Source: Annona cherimola
Taxonomy: Eukaryota > Streptophyta > Magnoliopsida > Magnoliales > Annonaceae
Reading direction: 5' to 3'
Length of the DNA: 64,000 nt
Assembly: GCA_030490835.1 (NCBI GenBank)
Contig: CM059971.1
Span: 126,388,564-126,452,563, forward strand
Position 1 is the first letter of the stretch. Every line of letters starts with the position of its first letter. Positions 13,061-23,618 of the stretch are shown here, piece by piece. A program made the translations under genes and the position numbers. Under the pieces are notes generated by a model, which had not been told where the DNA came from, searched no databases, and saw nothing but the letters and a program-made list of their open reading frames with translations.

Positions 13061-14166
13061 ATTATTTTGTGAATGTCTGGTGCTTCTCGCTTTTTCTTTT
13101 TCTTTATCTTTTTTTTCAAAAAGAAAATTATTGATGCCCTTATTTAAAATGCGAACTACCTTCCAAGTGACCAGATTCTACATTGCTTGAGGGTGTCCTT
13201 GTGAATGTACTGGAAAAAAAGGAGGAAATGGATAACAAAACAGTCCAGCTGCCGTATCTGCTTTGTATGATGGCATCCAGGATTCCAGGGAGGGAAACAT
13301 TTTCCCCATATTGAACTTTGTTGTTGAGAGCACAGGGTTTTCAGTGTTTGGCTTTTATCACACTAGAGAACCTCATCTCAACCTACAGGTGCTTCAAGTT
13401 GCAGCCAAAGGATCAGAGCAAGAAACTGAATATGACAAAACTTGCAAGGTTGTCCAATCAAATGCTTCTACTGGCCGCTTGAACCGGGTTGAGAACTAGT
13501 TAGAAGCCCTTGGGAATCTTCACTGTTCCAAGGTCCAATCGTATTCTTTTTTTATGTTAATCAGGCCCAAAATGAAATGAGAATTAACGAGCGTTAATGG
13601 TGGGAATCAGGTCCTGAAATGGTTGCCACAAATTGTGGATCCGACTCCAGTCCAGAAGTGCCACTGCAACTGGCCGTTTGACAACCACAAATTACCTTTG
13701 TTTTTTTTTTTTCTTTGCCCCAAAGAAATCTTAAAATGCCTCACCAAAGAAATCTTAAAATGCCTCACCAAGGGTGTCGCAGTTGATGAGGACAGTTGTT
13801 CGACGGTTCTTGCCTGGTTAGCCAATGGCCAAAAATGGGAAGCCCGCCTCACATCAGATGGCCAATGAACAAGATGTGAGCATCACGTTTCACTGTTAAT
13901 TAAGTGTAGCAGCCCAGCAAACGTCCCAAACAAATTTTCAGTAGCGGAGCAAACACTGAGAAACAGAAAAACGAAGCCCTCCAACCTCCCGAGTAGTGGA
14001 AGGCACCATCAGCTGCCATTTTGGTAGAGAGGGCGTTGAGGGCAGGAATCCATCATCATCCTATCCTCCTGCCAATACTATTATTAACCGCCGATTCACC
14101 ATACCTAGACGATTTTAAATGTAAGGTCATTTATCCCCCTGATAACACGCATGACTGGAATGGTCT
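13061..14166. other. Gene-free stretch after the beta-amylase-like gene
   Basis: Short open frames only, none with recognisable similarity. It contains the 24-bp direct repeat listed separately. Confidence 0.4.
13721..13768. repeat. Perfect 24-bp tandem repeat, two copies
   Basis: The unit starting 'caaagaaatcttaaaatgcc' occurs at 13721-13744 and again at 13745-13768 without mismatch, so it is a recent local duplication. Confidence 0.9.
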
Positions 14167-14501
14167 GGGAAGTGATTCAGTGCACCCAGTTGCAAAATCA
14201 TTTTTTTTTAATTTTTTTTATAAAATTGTTAATCTAGACGCGTTTAATTTATAAAACAAGTTTTGCCATATTTGGAGATGTATATATATTTTTTGAATTT
14301 TTAAAAATAGTGGTTTTTTAGTCATTTACAAATGACTAAAACCTCTTTATTTTTAAAATTCAAATATATATCTCCAAAAATAATAAAACTTGGTTTATAA
14401 AATAATATGCCTAGATTAAAAGTTTCAAAAAAATTAAAAATAAATTTTGCGCTGTAGTGAACTAGAGTTTCAGTGCACCTACGGGCATTGAATCACTTCC
14501 C
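14167..14501. mobile_element. Foldback element, 'core' family
   Basis: A long hairpin: 'gggaagtgattcagtgc' at the left mirrors 'gcattgaatcacttccc' at the right, and the two arms meet near 14330 ('agtcatttacaaatgact'). The arms carry the family core, 'gttaatcta' followed by 'tttaatttataaaaca'. No clear target-site duplication is visible. Confidence 0.75.
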
Positions 14502-14522
14502 CAAGTTTTTTTCACAATTAAA

Positions 14523-15556
14523 GTGTATCTATCTTCCTTTCCTTATATCTCAAACCAAGCACTATGTTATCAGATGAACATATTTCTTTAATCTTGGAAT
14601 TTTCACCTTAACTATGATATCTGATACATATCTCCTGATTTTACAAAACATGATTAGTACTCTAACTCAATGTTTGAATAAAAAGGTAATTTTTAGCATA
14701 GTTGAAACTCGCAAACATCACATGTCCAAAAGTGAACCAATCCCTTGGCTAATACGAAAAACACCATCGGATTTTAAAGTAGCATGGTTTAATTCAAAAT
14801 TTTCACAAAATCAAGCACATTTAGCATATTTTTCCACTATAGCAATATCGCTATAATTGACTTCATTGAGTTGGCCACCATAGATCTCAATAGTTACACC
14901 TAACTATTCGACACTATACTTTAACTTATATAAAACACGCCCTAATTGTATTTGTCTTCCTTTTCTTATATCTCAAACCAAGCCCTATGTTATCAAATGA
15001 ACATATTTCGTTAATCTTGGAATTTTCACCTTGACTATGATATCTAAAACACATCGCTTGATTTTACAAAAAAGGATTAGTGCTCTAACTTAGTGTTTGA
15101 ATAAAAAGGCAATTTTGAGCACAGCTGTAACTCGCAAACGTCGCATGTCCAAAAGTGCACCAACCCCTTGGATTGTTATGAAAAACACCATCGGATTTCA
15201 AAGTAGCATGGTCTAATTCAAAATTTTCACCAAATTGAGCACATCTAGCATGTTTTTTCACAATAGCAGTATCACTATAATTGACTTCATTGAGTTGGCT
15301 ACCATAGAACTCAACAATCATACCTACCTGTTCGACACTATACTTCGACTTTATAAAACATACCCTAAGCGTGTTTATCTTCTTTTTCTTATATCTCAAA
15401 CCAAGCCCTACGTTATCAGATGAACATATTTTTTTAACGTTGGAAGTTTCACCTCGACTATGATATCTGGTGCATGTCCCTTATCTTACAAAACACGATT
15501 AGTGCTCTAGCTCGATGTTTGAACAAAAAGGCAATTTTGAGCACAGCTGGAACTCG
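14523..15556. repeat. Tandem array, 423-bp unit, about 2.4 copies
   Basis: 'cttatatctcaaaccaag' recurs at 14542, 14965 and 15388, exactly 423 bp apart each time. Whole units align, sharing segments such as 'cgcaaac-tc-catgtccaaaag', 'aacaccatcggatt' and 'ttgacttcattgagttggc'. The third copy stops near 15556. Copies have diverged by scattered substitutions. No open frame of known family runs through them. Confidence 0.9.
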
Positions 15557-15611
15557 TGGCGCCCAAAACACACCTCCCAACTATCGGCGGTTGTTTTCAA
15601 TGTGTAGTAAC

Positions 15612-15963
15612 TTTCGAGCATTTGGATTTGGATGAGGAGATTGTATAAGAAGGGATTTACATAAGAAGATTGGATGAGTAGGAATGAGAGATTATTTGTT
15701 CAGCAAGTTTACCTGTTTTGAAAGAATTTGGATTTGGATGAGGAGATTGTATAAGAAGGGATTTAGATAAGAATATTGGATGAGTAGGAATGAGAGATTA
15801 TTATATGAGGGAATGAAAAAAGTAATATTAAAATAAGAAAAGTGGAGTTACTATGTATCGAAAAATGAAGAATTATAAAAAGAATAGGAAAGTAATATTA
15901 TGAATGAAAAAATAATCTGAATTTCATCCAATTCCATCCCATCGGATGATGCTAAACAGGCTC
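15612..15963. mobile_element. Decayed element with an internal 106-bp duplication
   Basis: 'atttggatttggatgaggag' occurs at 15620 and 15726, and the following ~75 bases match almost perfectly between the two. The right end 'gctaaacaggctcg' is the reverse complement of an 'agcctgtttagc' end like those of plant MITEs. The left end is unclear. Confidence 0.5.
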
Positions 15964-16324
15964 GATTTAGATTATCAGTTCATCTATTAGTCATTGCATA
16001 TCATCCGAGCCGGACGCTTATGTCCGAATTTGATTTTTTTTTTTTTTTTTTTGATGGGGGAATTTGGACCTTTAAATTCACCATCTACTTTTGTTGGATC
16101 GGCCTAATCAGTTTGATGGTGAGGCCGTTGATAGATGAAAAAAATCGAAGGGTAAGAAAAACCATGTGACCAACGTTTACATGGCAGACCAAGAGTTGGA
16201 ACAGTGCGTGATTCATGTGTGACATGCGCCTATGGGCCATGGCGATGGGGGCTTGAATCGTGGCCTCATGAGGGTCATCAACTGTTCCAATTCCCCTCTG
16301 CGTTCTTACACGGCAAGGCTGTTA
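15964..16324. other. Gene-free stretch
   Basis: Mixed composition with a poly-T run near 16035-16052. Nothing recognised. Confidence 0.4.
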
Positions 16325-16526
16325 TAAGAGACGAATTATAGAAGAGTTGCATGGCTGTTACGAGGGGTGAACTATAGAAACCAAGGTGGTTCATTTCCTA
16401 CTTTTCTGTATTCCACCGTATCCTTTTGTGGCATATTTTTACGTTATTGCTCTATATTTTTCATTCAAGGCATTTTTATTTTAAATTTAATCATTTTATC
16501 GCTTGCCTTGTCACATTTTATATTCT

Positions 16527-16778
16527 GGGTGTGTTTAAGAAGTGATAAAATTCGTAAATTAAAATTTTACGGTGTAAAATTTTTTAAAATGGAATCAAAT
16601 GATATAATATAATAAAGAAAATGATAAAAAGTAGAAAGAATAAATTTTAAATAAGTAATTTAGTTTGTACAGAAGTTGTATAGAAATAAGTAAAAAGCAT
16701 AATAGTTGTATCAAAAAAAATAATTAAAAAATACAACAATTGTGAATAATGAAATTTTTTATTTTGCCAAACATGTCC
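16527..16778. mobile_element. MITE, GTGTTTGG-end family, in promoter copy 1
   Basis: Left end 'gggtgtgtttaagaagtg', right end 'gccaaacatgtcc'. The same element sits in promoter copy 2 (about 17162-17793), so it was there before the duplication. In copy 2 it is split by the foldback element. Confidence 0.7.
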
Positions 16779-17290
16779 TCTCACATTTGTCTTCCCTATT
16801 TTTCACTCTCGGCAAATAGAAAGAGTCCAAAATAGGTAACCTAGTTAAGGGGCGTAAATTCTGGCGAGGGCATTTTTGGAACATTAGCTGGCATGAAACT
16901 ATAAATAACAATATTCACGACTTTCCGGAGCGAAGATTTCGTGCAGCAGCGTTCCACTCTAAGAGACGAATTATAGAAGAGTTGCATGGCTGTTACGAGG
17001 GGTGAACTATAGAAACCAAGATGGTTCATTTCCTACTTTTCTGTATTGCACCGTATCCTTTTGTGGCATATTTTTACGTTATTACTCTATAGTTTTCATT
17101 AAAGGCATTTTTATTTTAAATTTAATCATTTTATCACTTGCCTTGTCACATTTTATCTCCTGGGTGTGTTTAGGAAATGATACAGTTTGTAAACAAAAAA
17201 TTTTCCGTGTAAAAATTTTTAAAATGGAAGGAAATGATGTTATATAATAAAGGCAGCAATAAAAAGTGGAAAGAATAAAATTTAAATAAA

Positions 17291-17660
17291 GAGTACCGAT
17301 CTTTTCCGACCGCCGACCGGTCAAAAAATATATTTTTTTGTTTTTTTTTTGAAAATATTTTTATAAACATGTTAATCTAATTATATTTAATCTATAAACT
17401 AAGTTTTATCATTTTTGGATATGTATACATATTTATTTTGAATTTTTAAATACAGGGGTATTTAAGTCATTTTACTGTATTTAAAAATCCAAAATAAATA
17501 TATATACATATCCAAAAATGATAAAATTTGATTTATAGATTAAATATAATTAGATTAACATGTTTACAAAATTATTTTTCAAAAAAAAATACAAAAAAAT
17601 ATATTTTTTGACCGGTCGGAAATCACCGGATTTCTGACCGGTCGGAAAAGATCATTCGGC
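17291..17660. mobile_element. Mutator-type foldback MITE inserted in promoter copy 2
   Basis: 370 bp flanked by a perfect 9-bp duplication, TTAAATAAA at 17282-17290 and 17661-17669. The empty site is visible in promoter copy 1. The ends are long inverted repeats containing 'gatcttttccgaccg' and 'cggtcggaaaagatc'. The right end has an extra GACCGGTCGGAAA unit. The arms carry the core 'catgttaatctaattatatt'. A 9-bp target duplication and long inverted repeats are the marks of Mutator-like elements. It has no coding capacity, so it was moved by an enzyme made elsewhere. Confidence 0.93.
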
Positions 17661-17915
17661 TTAAATAAATAAGTTAGTTTGTACAGAAGTTGTATAGAAA
17701 AAAGTAAAAAAGCATGATAGTTGTATCAAAAAAATAATTAAAAAATAAAAATAATTGTAAATAATGAAATTTTTTATTTTGCGAAACATGTCCTCTAAAT
17801 ATTTGTCTTCCCTATTTTTCCCTCTTGGCAAATAGAAAGAGTCCAAAATAGGTAACCTAGTCAAGGGCCGTAAATTCTGGCGAGGGCATTTTTGGAACAT
17901 TAGCTGGCATGAAGC

Positions 17916-17923
17916 TATAAATA
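17916..17923 (+). promoter_or_regulatory. TATA box of the PSY-type gene
   Basis: TATAAATA, 66 bp before the ATG. An identical box lies at 16900-16907 in the duplicated upstream copy. The spacing leaves a short 5' UTR of roughly 30 bp. Confidence 0.65.
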
Positions 17924-17981
17924 ACAATATTCACGACTTTCCGGAGCGAAGATTTCGTGCAGCAGCGTTCCACTCGTACCA

Positions 17982-18414
17982 ATGAGCCGAGTCACTTTCT
18001 TTCTTATCCTTGTGCTTCTTATCAGCACATCTTCTAGCAGTACGGATATGCCTCCAATTTTCTTTGGCAATCTGTGATTTATGGTTTTGCGACTCATCGG
18101 TGGTTGGCCATCGGGCATCCCCTAAGCTATCCCACTGAAGCTGTCTTATTGGGTATTTCGTATGCAGGTCTAGTCCAAGGTGTGGGGGATGATTGGCGAG
18201 AAGCTACAGGCCAGCTTCATCAGGTAAGCATTTGCTTGTTTTCCCCAAGAACTTGAGAATTGTTAATGCACAAATGGCAATAATGATGATGAATACTGCG
18301 CAGATGAATGCAAGGAAGTTGATGGTTGGGGTCTACTTCCCAGATTATGATTATGGGGGACCAAATAAACGGCATGATCCGACGGTCCCCCCTCCTTACA
18401 GTAATAATCCTTGA
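17982..18414 (+). CDS. PSY-type tyrosine-sulfated peptide precursor
   Basis: Three small exons: 17982-18039, 18168-18223 and 18304-18414, joined by GT-AG introns with fitting phases, giving 74 residues. Residues 1-24 form a signal peptide (MSRVTFFLILVLLISTSSSS, then LVQG). The C-terminal part holds DYDYGGPNKRHDPTVPPP (residues 52-69), which aligns without gaps to the 18-residue Arabidopsis PSY1 peptide, sharing the DY start, the Asn at position 8, HDP and VPP. The preceding RKLM also resembles the family. PSY peptides are secreted, sulfated on the DY tyrosine by TPST, and promote growth through leucine-rich-repeat receptor kinases. No single open frame covers the gene, so it is easily missed. 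The start is set by the signal peptide and the TATA box. It is convergent with the phosphatase gene. Alanine before the Asn is replaced by Pro, and a second tyrosine follows at position 4. Confidence 0.88.
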
Positions 18415-18447
18415 TTGCAAGGTTGCTTTGTCTATGGCCACTATTAT

Positions 18448-18453
18448 AATAAA
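18448..18453 (+). terminator. Candidate poly(A) signal of the PSY-type gene
   Basis: AATAAA 34 bp after the stop codon, in a T/A-rich stretch. Confidence 0.4.
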
Positions 18454-18811
18454 AGTCAATAAGAACCATGCATCTTTCAATTGTTCTATCTTGTTGTCTT
18501 GTATTCTCTTGGAGTGGTTGATGGATAGAATAAAACACAAAATGATCCCATTCTGAAGTTCCATTTTTTATGTCAGCCCCTGATGCTCCCAAAGACAATT
18601 GTTCTTGAGAAATCATTTCAGATGTTTATTCTTCCAATTCATTAAAACAGAGACCCATCCCGGTTTTCAAATAGTGAAAGTTGCCAGCGTTTTGCTCGAG
18701 TGACAACAGTGTGTTAAGACAAGCAAACTTAACAGATGTATACATTTATGTTGTGTGGGTAAAAACTTAGAAAAGACATGGCAATATGTACATACTGAGA
18801 AGGCTTTGAAT
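18454..18811. other. Space between convergent genes
   Basis: Holds the 3' UTRs of the peptide gene (+) and the phosphatase gene (-). The sequence tttatt at about 18625 reads AATAAA on the minus strand and may serve the phosphatase transcript. No further gene seen. Confidence 0.45.
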
Positions 18812-20580
18812 CTACAAGGAAAGGAATGACGATATCCAAATACCTAATGAGACAATCCCAATGGTAGCAAAAGCCTGGCTCATTTCATAGACAAAATTTT
18901 GCTGCTCAGCAGGTAAATTCTGCCAATCCGTCCGCCTACCAAGAAAATCAAAATGAGGGTCAAAGAAAATTTAACAAACAAGTAAAATAGAAAAAGACAG
19001 TGCAAAGACAAAAGCGCACAATGGCATCTGGATCCACTCATAGGCCATAGACAGAACTTGTAACTAGAACGCAGAGTTCCGGGGACATTTCTAGTTTCTA
19101 CAGGTGTCAAAAGAAAGTCAATAAATAGAACGCAGAGTTTCGGGGACATTTCTAGTTTCTACAGGTGTCAAAAGAAAGTCAATAAATTGGAAGGGATCTT
19201 GCATGGGACGGGATAGATTTCTAGCTGTTGATAAGGTAGATTACAGTGTATATGTATACGACCCAAGGGGCTAGTTTAGTCAGTAAGTGAACCTAAATGT
19301 AAGAAAATCTATTTACAAGAAAGTTTACTCATTGAAAACATAGCAGAGACAAGAAAGCAAGGTGGTCTCCTCTAAGTAAAATATTGGTACATACCCCAAA
19401 TCAGCAATCACAATGCTAACGTTATCTTGAGTGTGTTGGTCCTGTGCAATGCATGAGAATCATCCATTAATGGAATTCTCATAATGAATCAAACATACTA
19501 CTTTGACAATGAAAATGCATGATTAGAAATACAATATAGAACGTCGAGAGCAATACCAAAGCTGCCCGAGCAAGTGCTTCAGAAGCAATCTGAAATTGGA
19601 ACAGTTGACATTGAACTGTTAGGATCACCAACATATATGAGACAGTTCCAAGCCACAGAAATATAAAACTCAGATATAGTGTACCTGAACGTCACCATGT
19701 TGCCGGAGTTGATTCCTAACAAATGCAACTGCATCTGAGCTGAAACACAATGGAAAATCTAAATATGTGAGATTTACTGTACCACCGGATGCAAGGAAAA
19801 TTATTATGAGAATTGTGAAGCAAACCTGCTCATGTAATCCCAAAGCCCATCGGATGCTAGTAATATAAATTCTGAGTCAGATCCAAGTTGTACTTGATAG
19901 ACGTCAGGCAATGCAGAGACCAAATCCCCACTAAACTGTACCCTGTCAAAACAAAAGCAATTTCAAACACTTATGGAGTTTTCAAGATAGACAAGGACAC
20001 ATTACTTGCATGATTTATTCCATACAAATTGATAAATCAACTAAAGAAAGTTTCCACCTATGTAATAATGCCATTAATCCTCATTTCCATATGAAAGAAT
20101 GTGCAAAAAAATAGTGTTGTTACAACATAAGAAAATGTGGTGTAATGGACCATACTGATTGAGGGGAAACGTTACCGAGAAATAAACTTCTGTGTCCATT
20201 TTCCCTCTTCAACTCCCTTCTCTAACATTCTAATCAACAGGAACAAATACAGATTGATCATGACATGAATGAATTTAATGGGCAAAGGTCACGGTAGATC
20301 TAGTAGATGAAGATGTCTCTGGTAATCTTGACATGCATAGAGGAAAGAAAGAAGAGTACAAGAGACGAACTCAGTTTTCTTTGTCTTGAACCGCATGTCC
20401 CCAAAAGCACGAGATACAGAGATGTCACCGCAAATACGTCCATTAACGATCTGAAGATATGGGCATGAAAAATGTCACCGTCATCAATAGCAACATGGAA
20501 TTGATTGTTAGCCTCAAATAAGCACCAAACTTTATTGATTTGGTTTGAGGACGAGATGTAAAAGAGGAAGATTTTTATTA

Positions 20581-20612
<32 letters not shown>

Positions 20613-22939
20613 GAAAAATGGAAGTAAATATGTCGATCATAAAATAAACAAAGATGGAATAAAAGGGATCTTTTCTGGGGACAAAAGTACTGATCTGGAA
20701 AAGGTAGGATAATTATTAGATATTTGCTGTCATATTGGGAGAGAAAAGGGCACTTTTACCCCTCTTTTACTTCAAAATGACTACACAATTAGAAAGAAAC
20801 GGAATTTCCTTAACTTACGGTTCATAACTTCCCAAGAAAAAAAGTACATCCAAAATAACAAAATGGAAAAAAGTAGGGAGAAATAAACAAAGAATAGGAA
20901 AACACACCCAGCCACCTGCTTCTCTGATTCGCCTGATTTCTTGAAGAGAAACTTTGTTGTTTCCATAAGGTCTATGTGGATTTGTCAACACTTCTGTTTT
21001 CCCAGATCGGGATATAACCTGCAAAAGAAGGTTCATTTGATATGAGATGAATGGTCTTTGAACAAGTATCATCAAACCATTACTCTTTATAAAAAGTGAA
21101 AACAAGAAGCCTAATTGCTTATGACAACTAAATGCTCAATTTTGGTGGGGTTGTACGCCGTAATTAAATAAAAGCAATGAATATGAGCATCATCTGATGG
21201 GTGACATTTTACAGACCATGGGCTAACATAGGGCCAATCAACAAACAAGAAATAGTCAACATTTGATAAGTGAACATCCATGACATGAATGAGATTGGAA
21301 ACATTGATTCTTTGAATTTACAAAAGGAACATGATATCCTAGGGATTAATATTTTTACAGAGTCGCCACTTGGAGATCAAGTCATTGATGTGAGAGAGTT
21401 AAGGGTGTGCAGTGTGAGAGGTCCAAGGTTTGAAGTTCAATAAAGGCATTTGCCTCATTACCACCCCCCTGGAGTTGTCTTCTATCAATTGCCCGACCAT
21501 CTAAGATGAATGACATGATATATATTCTTACCATCTAAGATGAATGACATGATATATATTCTTAGGACTCCAATAATGCAGAAATAGAAAACCTCACGCT
21601 CTAAAGATGATGTTTCCTTTAGATTTTGATGAGTAAATTTTGAAATGAAAACATGACCACAGTTCACCGAGATGGAGGTTATACCACACACGAGTCACCA
21701 ACATGTGAAATTATAAGCACATCATTTCCTACGAACAGAATGGTAGCCGTTGAACCAGATTCAGCATCCTTCCCCGTCTCTTCAAGCCTTTATAGAATGA
21801 AAACGCCAAGCAATATGTTTAATAAGGATAATGGGGCATCAGGATAAAACAGCACATTTTACAAATGCCAAAAGTTTGAGTTCATATAATTATGTTAGCA
21901 GGGAAAAGGAATATGTTTCTTATCACGGGCAAAGTTACTTGGAAAGTAACTAGTAACCAAAACAACATGGACTCAATTTTCTACCAATCTGGCATATGTC
22001 CTTACCAATTTAACAACTTTGCATCAACATTCGCAAAAGCAGTCTTTATTGCATCTCTTGTAGCATTGAAGTCTCGGCTGTTGAGCAATGACCCACCTTG
22101 TAAAGCTGTAAGACACTCTTTATATAATTCATCCCTGAATCCACAACCGAATCCAATTATTCACAATCTGAGACAACAAGTATGGCACATCATATAAGAG
22201 TCCCTTAATTTAAATGGTGCATATAGAGGCCGGGTTTTTTATTCTAAAATCCAGGCTGTCGCCCAACTTGCACCCTAAACCTCATCTAATCAGATAATAA
22301 TAAACGCTGAATTCCCCAAATTGTAAATTGGAGTTTATTTGCAATTCTGTGGCTATGGCTAGCTCTCAGCTCAGCAAACGTGGAATAGTTCGTCCAGGGC
22401 ATGGCCTACACATGAAAGGCCTACTGCTCAAGTGTTCGGGAGCTCCACTATTAGAAGATTCTTCCCGCCAAATTGCTATCTTGCAAATGATTGAAGTTTG
22501 AAACTAGCAGAAATTCAACAGAACTGCGAATATGACAGCTCAGATCACTCGATAGGAAAGTATAGATCGATTCCCTATTTCTACAACGGAATTTCATGTA
22601 ATCCATCTAACAGTTGGACAGAGAATCAGTAAACGCTAACCTCAGGAATTCGACGGAGGAGAAACCGGCGTGGCCATCAAAGACGGCCGCAAAAGAGAAT
22701 CCGTCGACGCCGTCCGAGCGGATGACGACGTCATCCTCCATCTCCTCCCTCGGTCCTTGCACGCGGGTCGATCCCCATCGGATTCCAGCGGACGTGGCAG
22801 AAGCCGGAGCATCAATGGCGAGGGCTGAGCAGCAGCGGATCCCCAGCTTCCTCGTTCTGGAGCTTGGATGCGGGATTCCGGCGCTGCTGCAGCAGCTGAA
22901 GAGGGATTTCTGCAGCTGATTCTGGCTCAGTAGCGCCAT
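18812..22939 (-). CDS. TAP38: Thylakoid PP2C protein phosphatase (TAP38/PPH1 type)
   Basis: Eleven exons, in transcript order: 22939-22641, 22134-22006, 21787-21685, 21018-20908, 20450-20371, 20229-20176, 19942-19826, 19739-19685, 19589-19557, 19441-19395 and 18935-18812. All introns are GT-AG and phases fit; 383 residues (Arabidopsis TAP38 about 388). Residues 1-50 look like a chloroplast transit peptide. PP2C motifs: EMEDD (66-70), VFDGHAG (86-92), [29 protein letters not shown] (288-296) and [12 protein letters not shown]. The C-terminal ~20 residues ([16 protein letters not shown]) form a membrane anchor. The family dephosphorylates LHCII antenna proteins and reverses state transitions. 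The pieces LYKEC, HRPYG and EAGGW are characteristic of TAP38 rather than other PP2Cs. Introns 10 and 3 hold short tandem repeats. Confidence 0.94.
19065..19186. repeat. 61-bp tandem repeat, two copies, in intron 10 of the phosphatase gene
   Basis: Copies 19065-19125 and 19126-19186 start 'tagaacgcagagtt' and differ at one base, so the duplication is recent. Confidence 0.9.
21497..21564. repeat. 34-bp tandem repeat, two copies, in intron 3 of the phosphatase gene
   Basis: 'ccatctaagatgaatgacat' and the next 14 bases occur at 21497-21530 and again at 21531-21564 without mismatch. Confidence 0.9.
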
Positions 22940-23299
22940 CGGAGGAGTCGAACAGGAGATCGATGGCGGGGGAAGAGATAAGAAAGCGGGAGAAAGCCCA
23001 ACCGCAACTGCTTTTAACGGCTCAGATTCGAGCGGGAATAGATTCTTTAGAGATTCTGCTGCCGAGGGTAGTTACCCGCAGCGAATGCAACAAGCCAACG
23101 ACTGGCTGTATCTGCATGTTACTCGCACAGCTGTCACAATAAGCCCAAGTCATCAAGTTCTGGGTTGAGTCTTATAAGCCCAATGGGCTTGCCGGTAGTG
23201 AAGCCCACTACTAGCATAGATCACAAGTGGACTGGACTGTTGCTTACCGAATCAATTTCAAACCCAGCACATTGCACAATCACTTTCAAGTTTCAATTA

Positions 23300-23618
23300 A
23301 GGGGTAATGATCAGGCCGGCCTGATTTATATTTATATTTTTTGTTTTTTTATGGAAGTGTTATCCTAAGCATATTTAATTTATATACCAAAATTTACAAT
23401 TTTAGATATGTGTATGTATTTTTTTTTATCAAATTTCAAAAATTAACAATTTTTTGAGGTTGAAATTGACTTGAATGCTCTTAAATTAATTTTTTAAATT
23501 TAAAAAATACATATGCATGTCTAAAATTATAAAATTCTATATATAAAGTAAATTCACTTAGGATAATATTTATAGGAAAAATAAAAATGTAAATCAGACC
23601 AGCCTCACAGAAGCTCCA
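23300..23618. mobile_element. Foldback element related to 56105-56456
   Basis: The left arm has 'caggccggcctgattta' and 'tatcctaagcatatttaat'. The right arm mirrors it with 'taaatcagaccagcctcac' and 'cttaggataatatt'. Arms meet near 23460. The arms resemble the core family but with a 'cctaagc' variant. Ends are approximate. Confidence 0.65.

Larger units (their letters stand above)
16325..17975. repeat. Tandem duplication of the peptide-gene promoter
   Basis: Copy 1 is 16325-16959 (635 bp) and copy 2 is 16960-17975 (1016 bp). Both start 'taagagacgaattatagaag' and end 'gcagcagcgttccactc'. The copies differ by few substitutions, except that copy 2 contains a 370-bp insertion (17291-17660) plus its target duplication. 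Both hold the same TATA box (16900 and 17916) and presumably the same start site. Copy 2 ends six bases before the peptide gene's ATG, so the duplicated unit is essentially promoter plus 5' UTR. Confidence 0.93.

Noticed and set aside
15085..15399. 104-codon minus-strand frame
   Set aside because: It lies within the 423-bp tandem repeat, and the corresponding frame is interrupted in the neighbouring copy.
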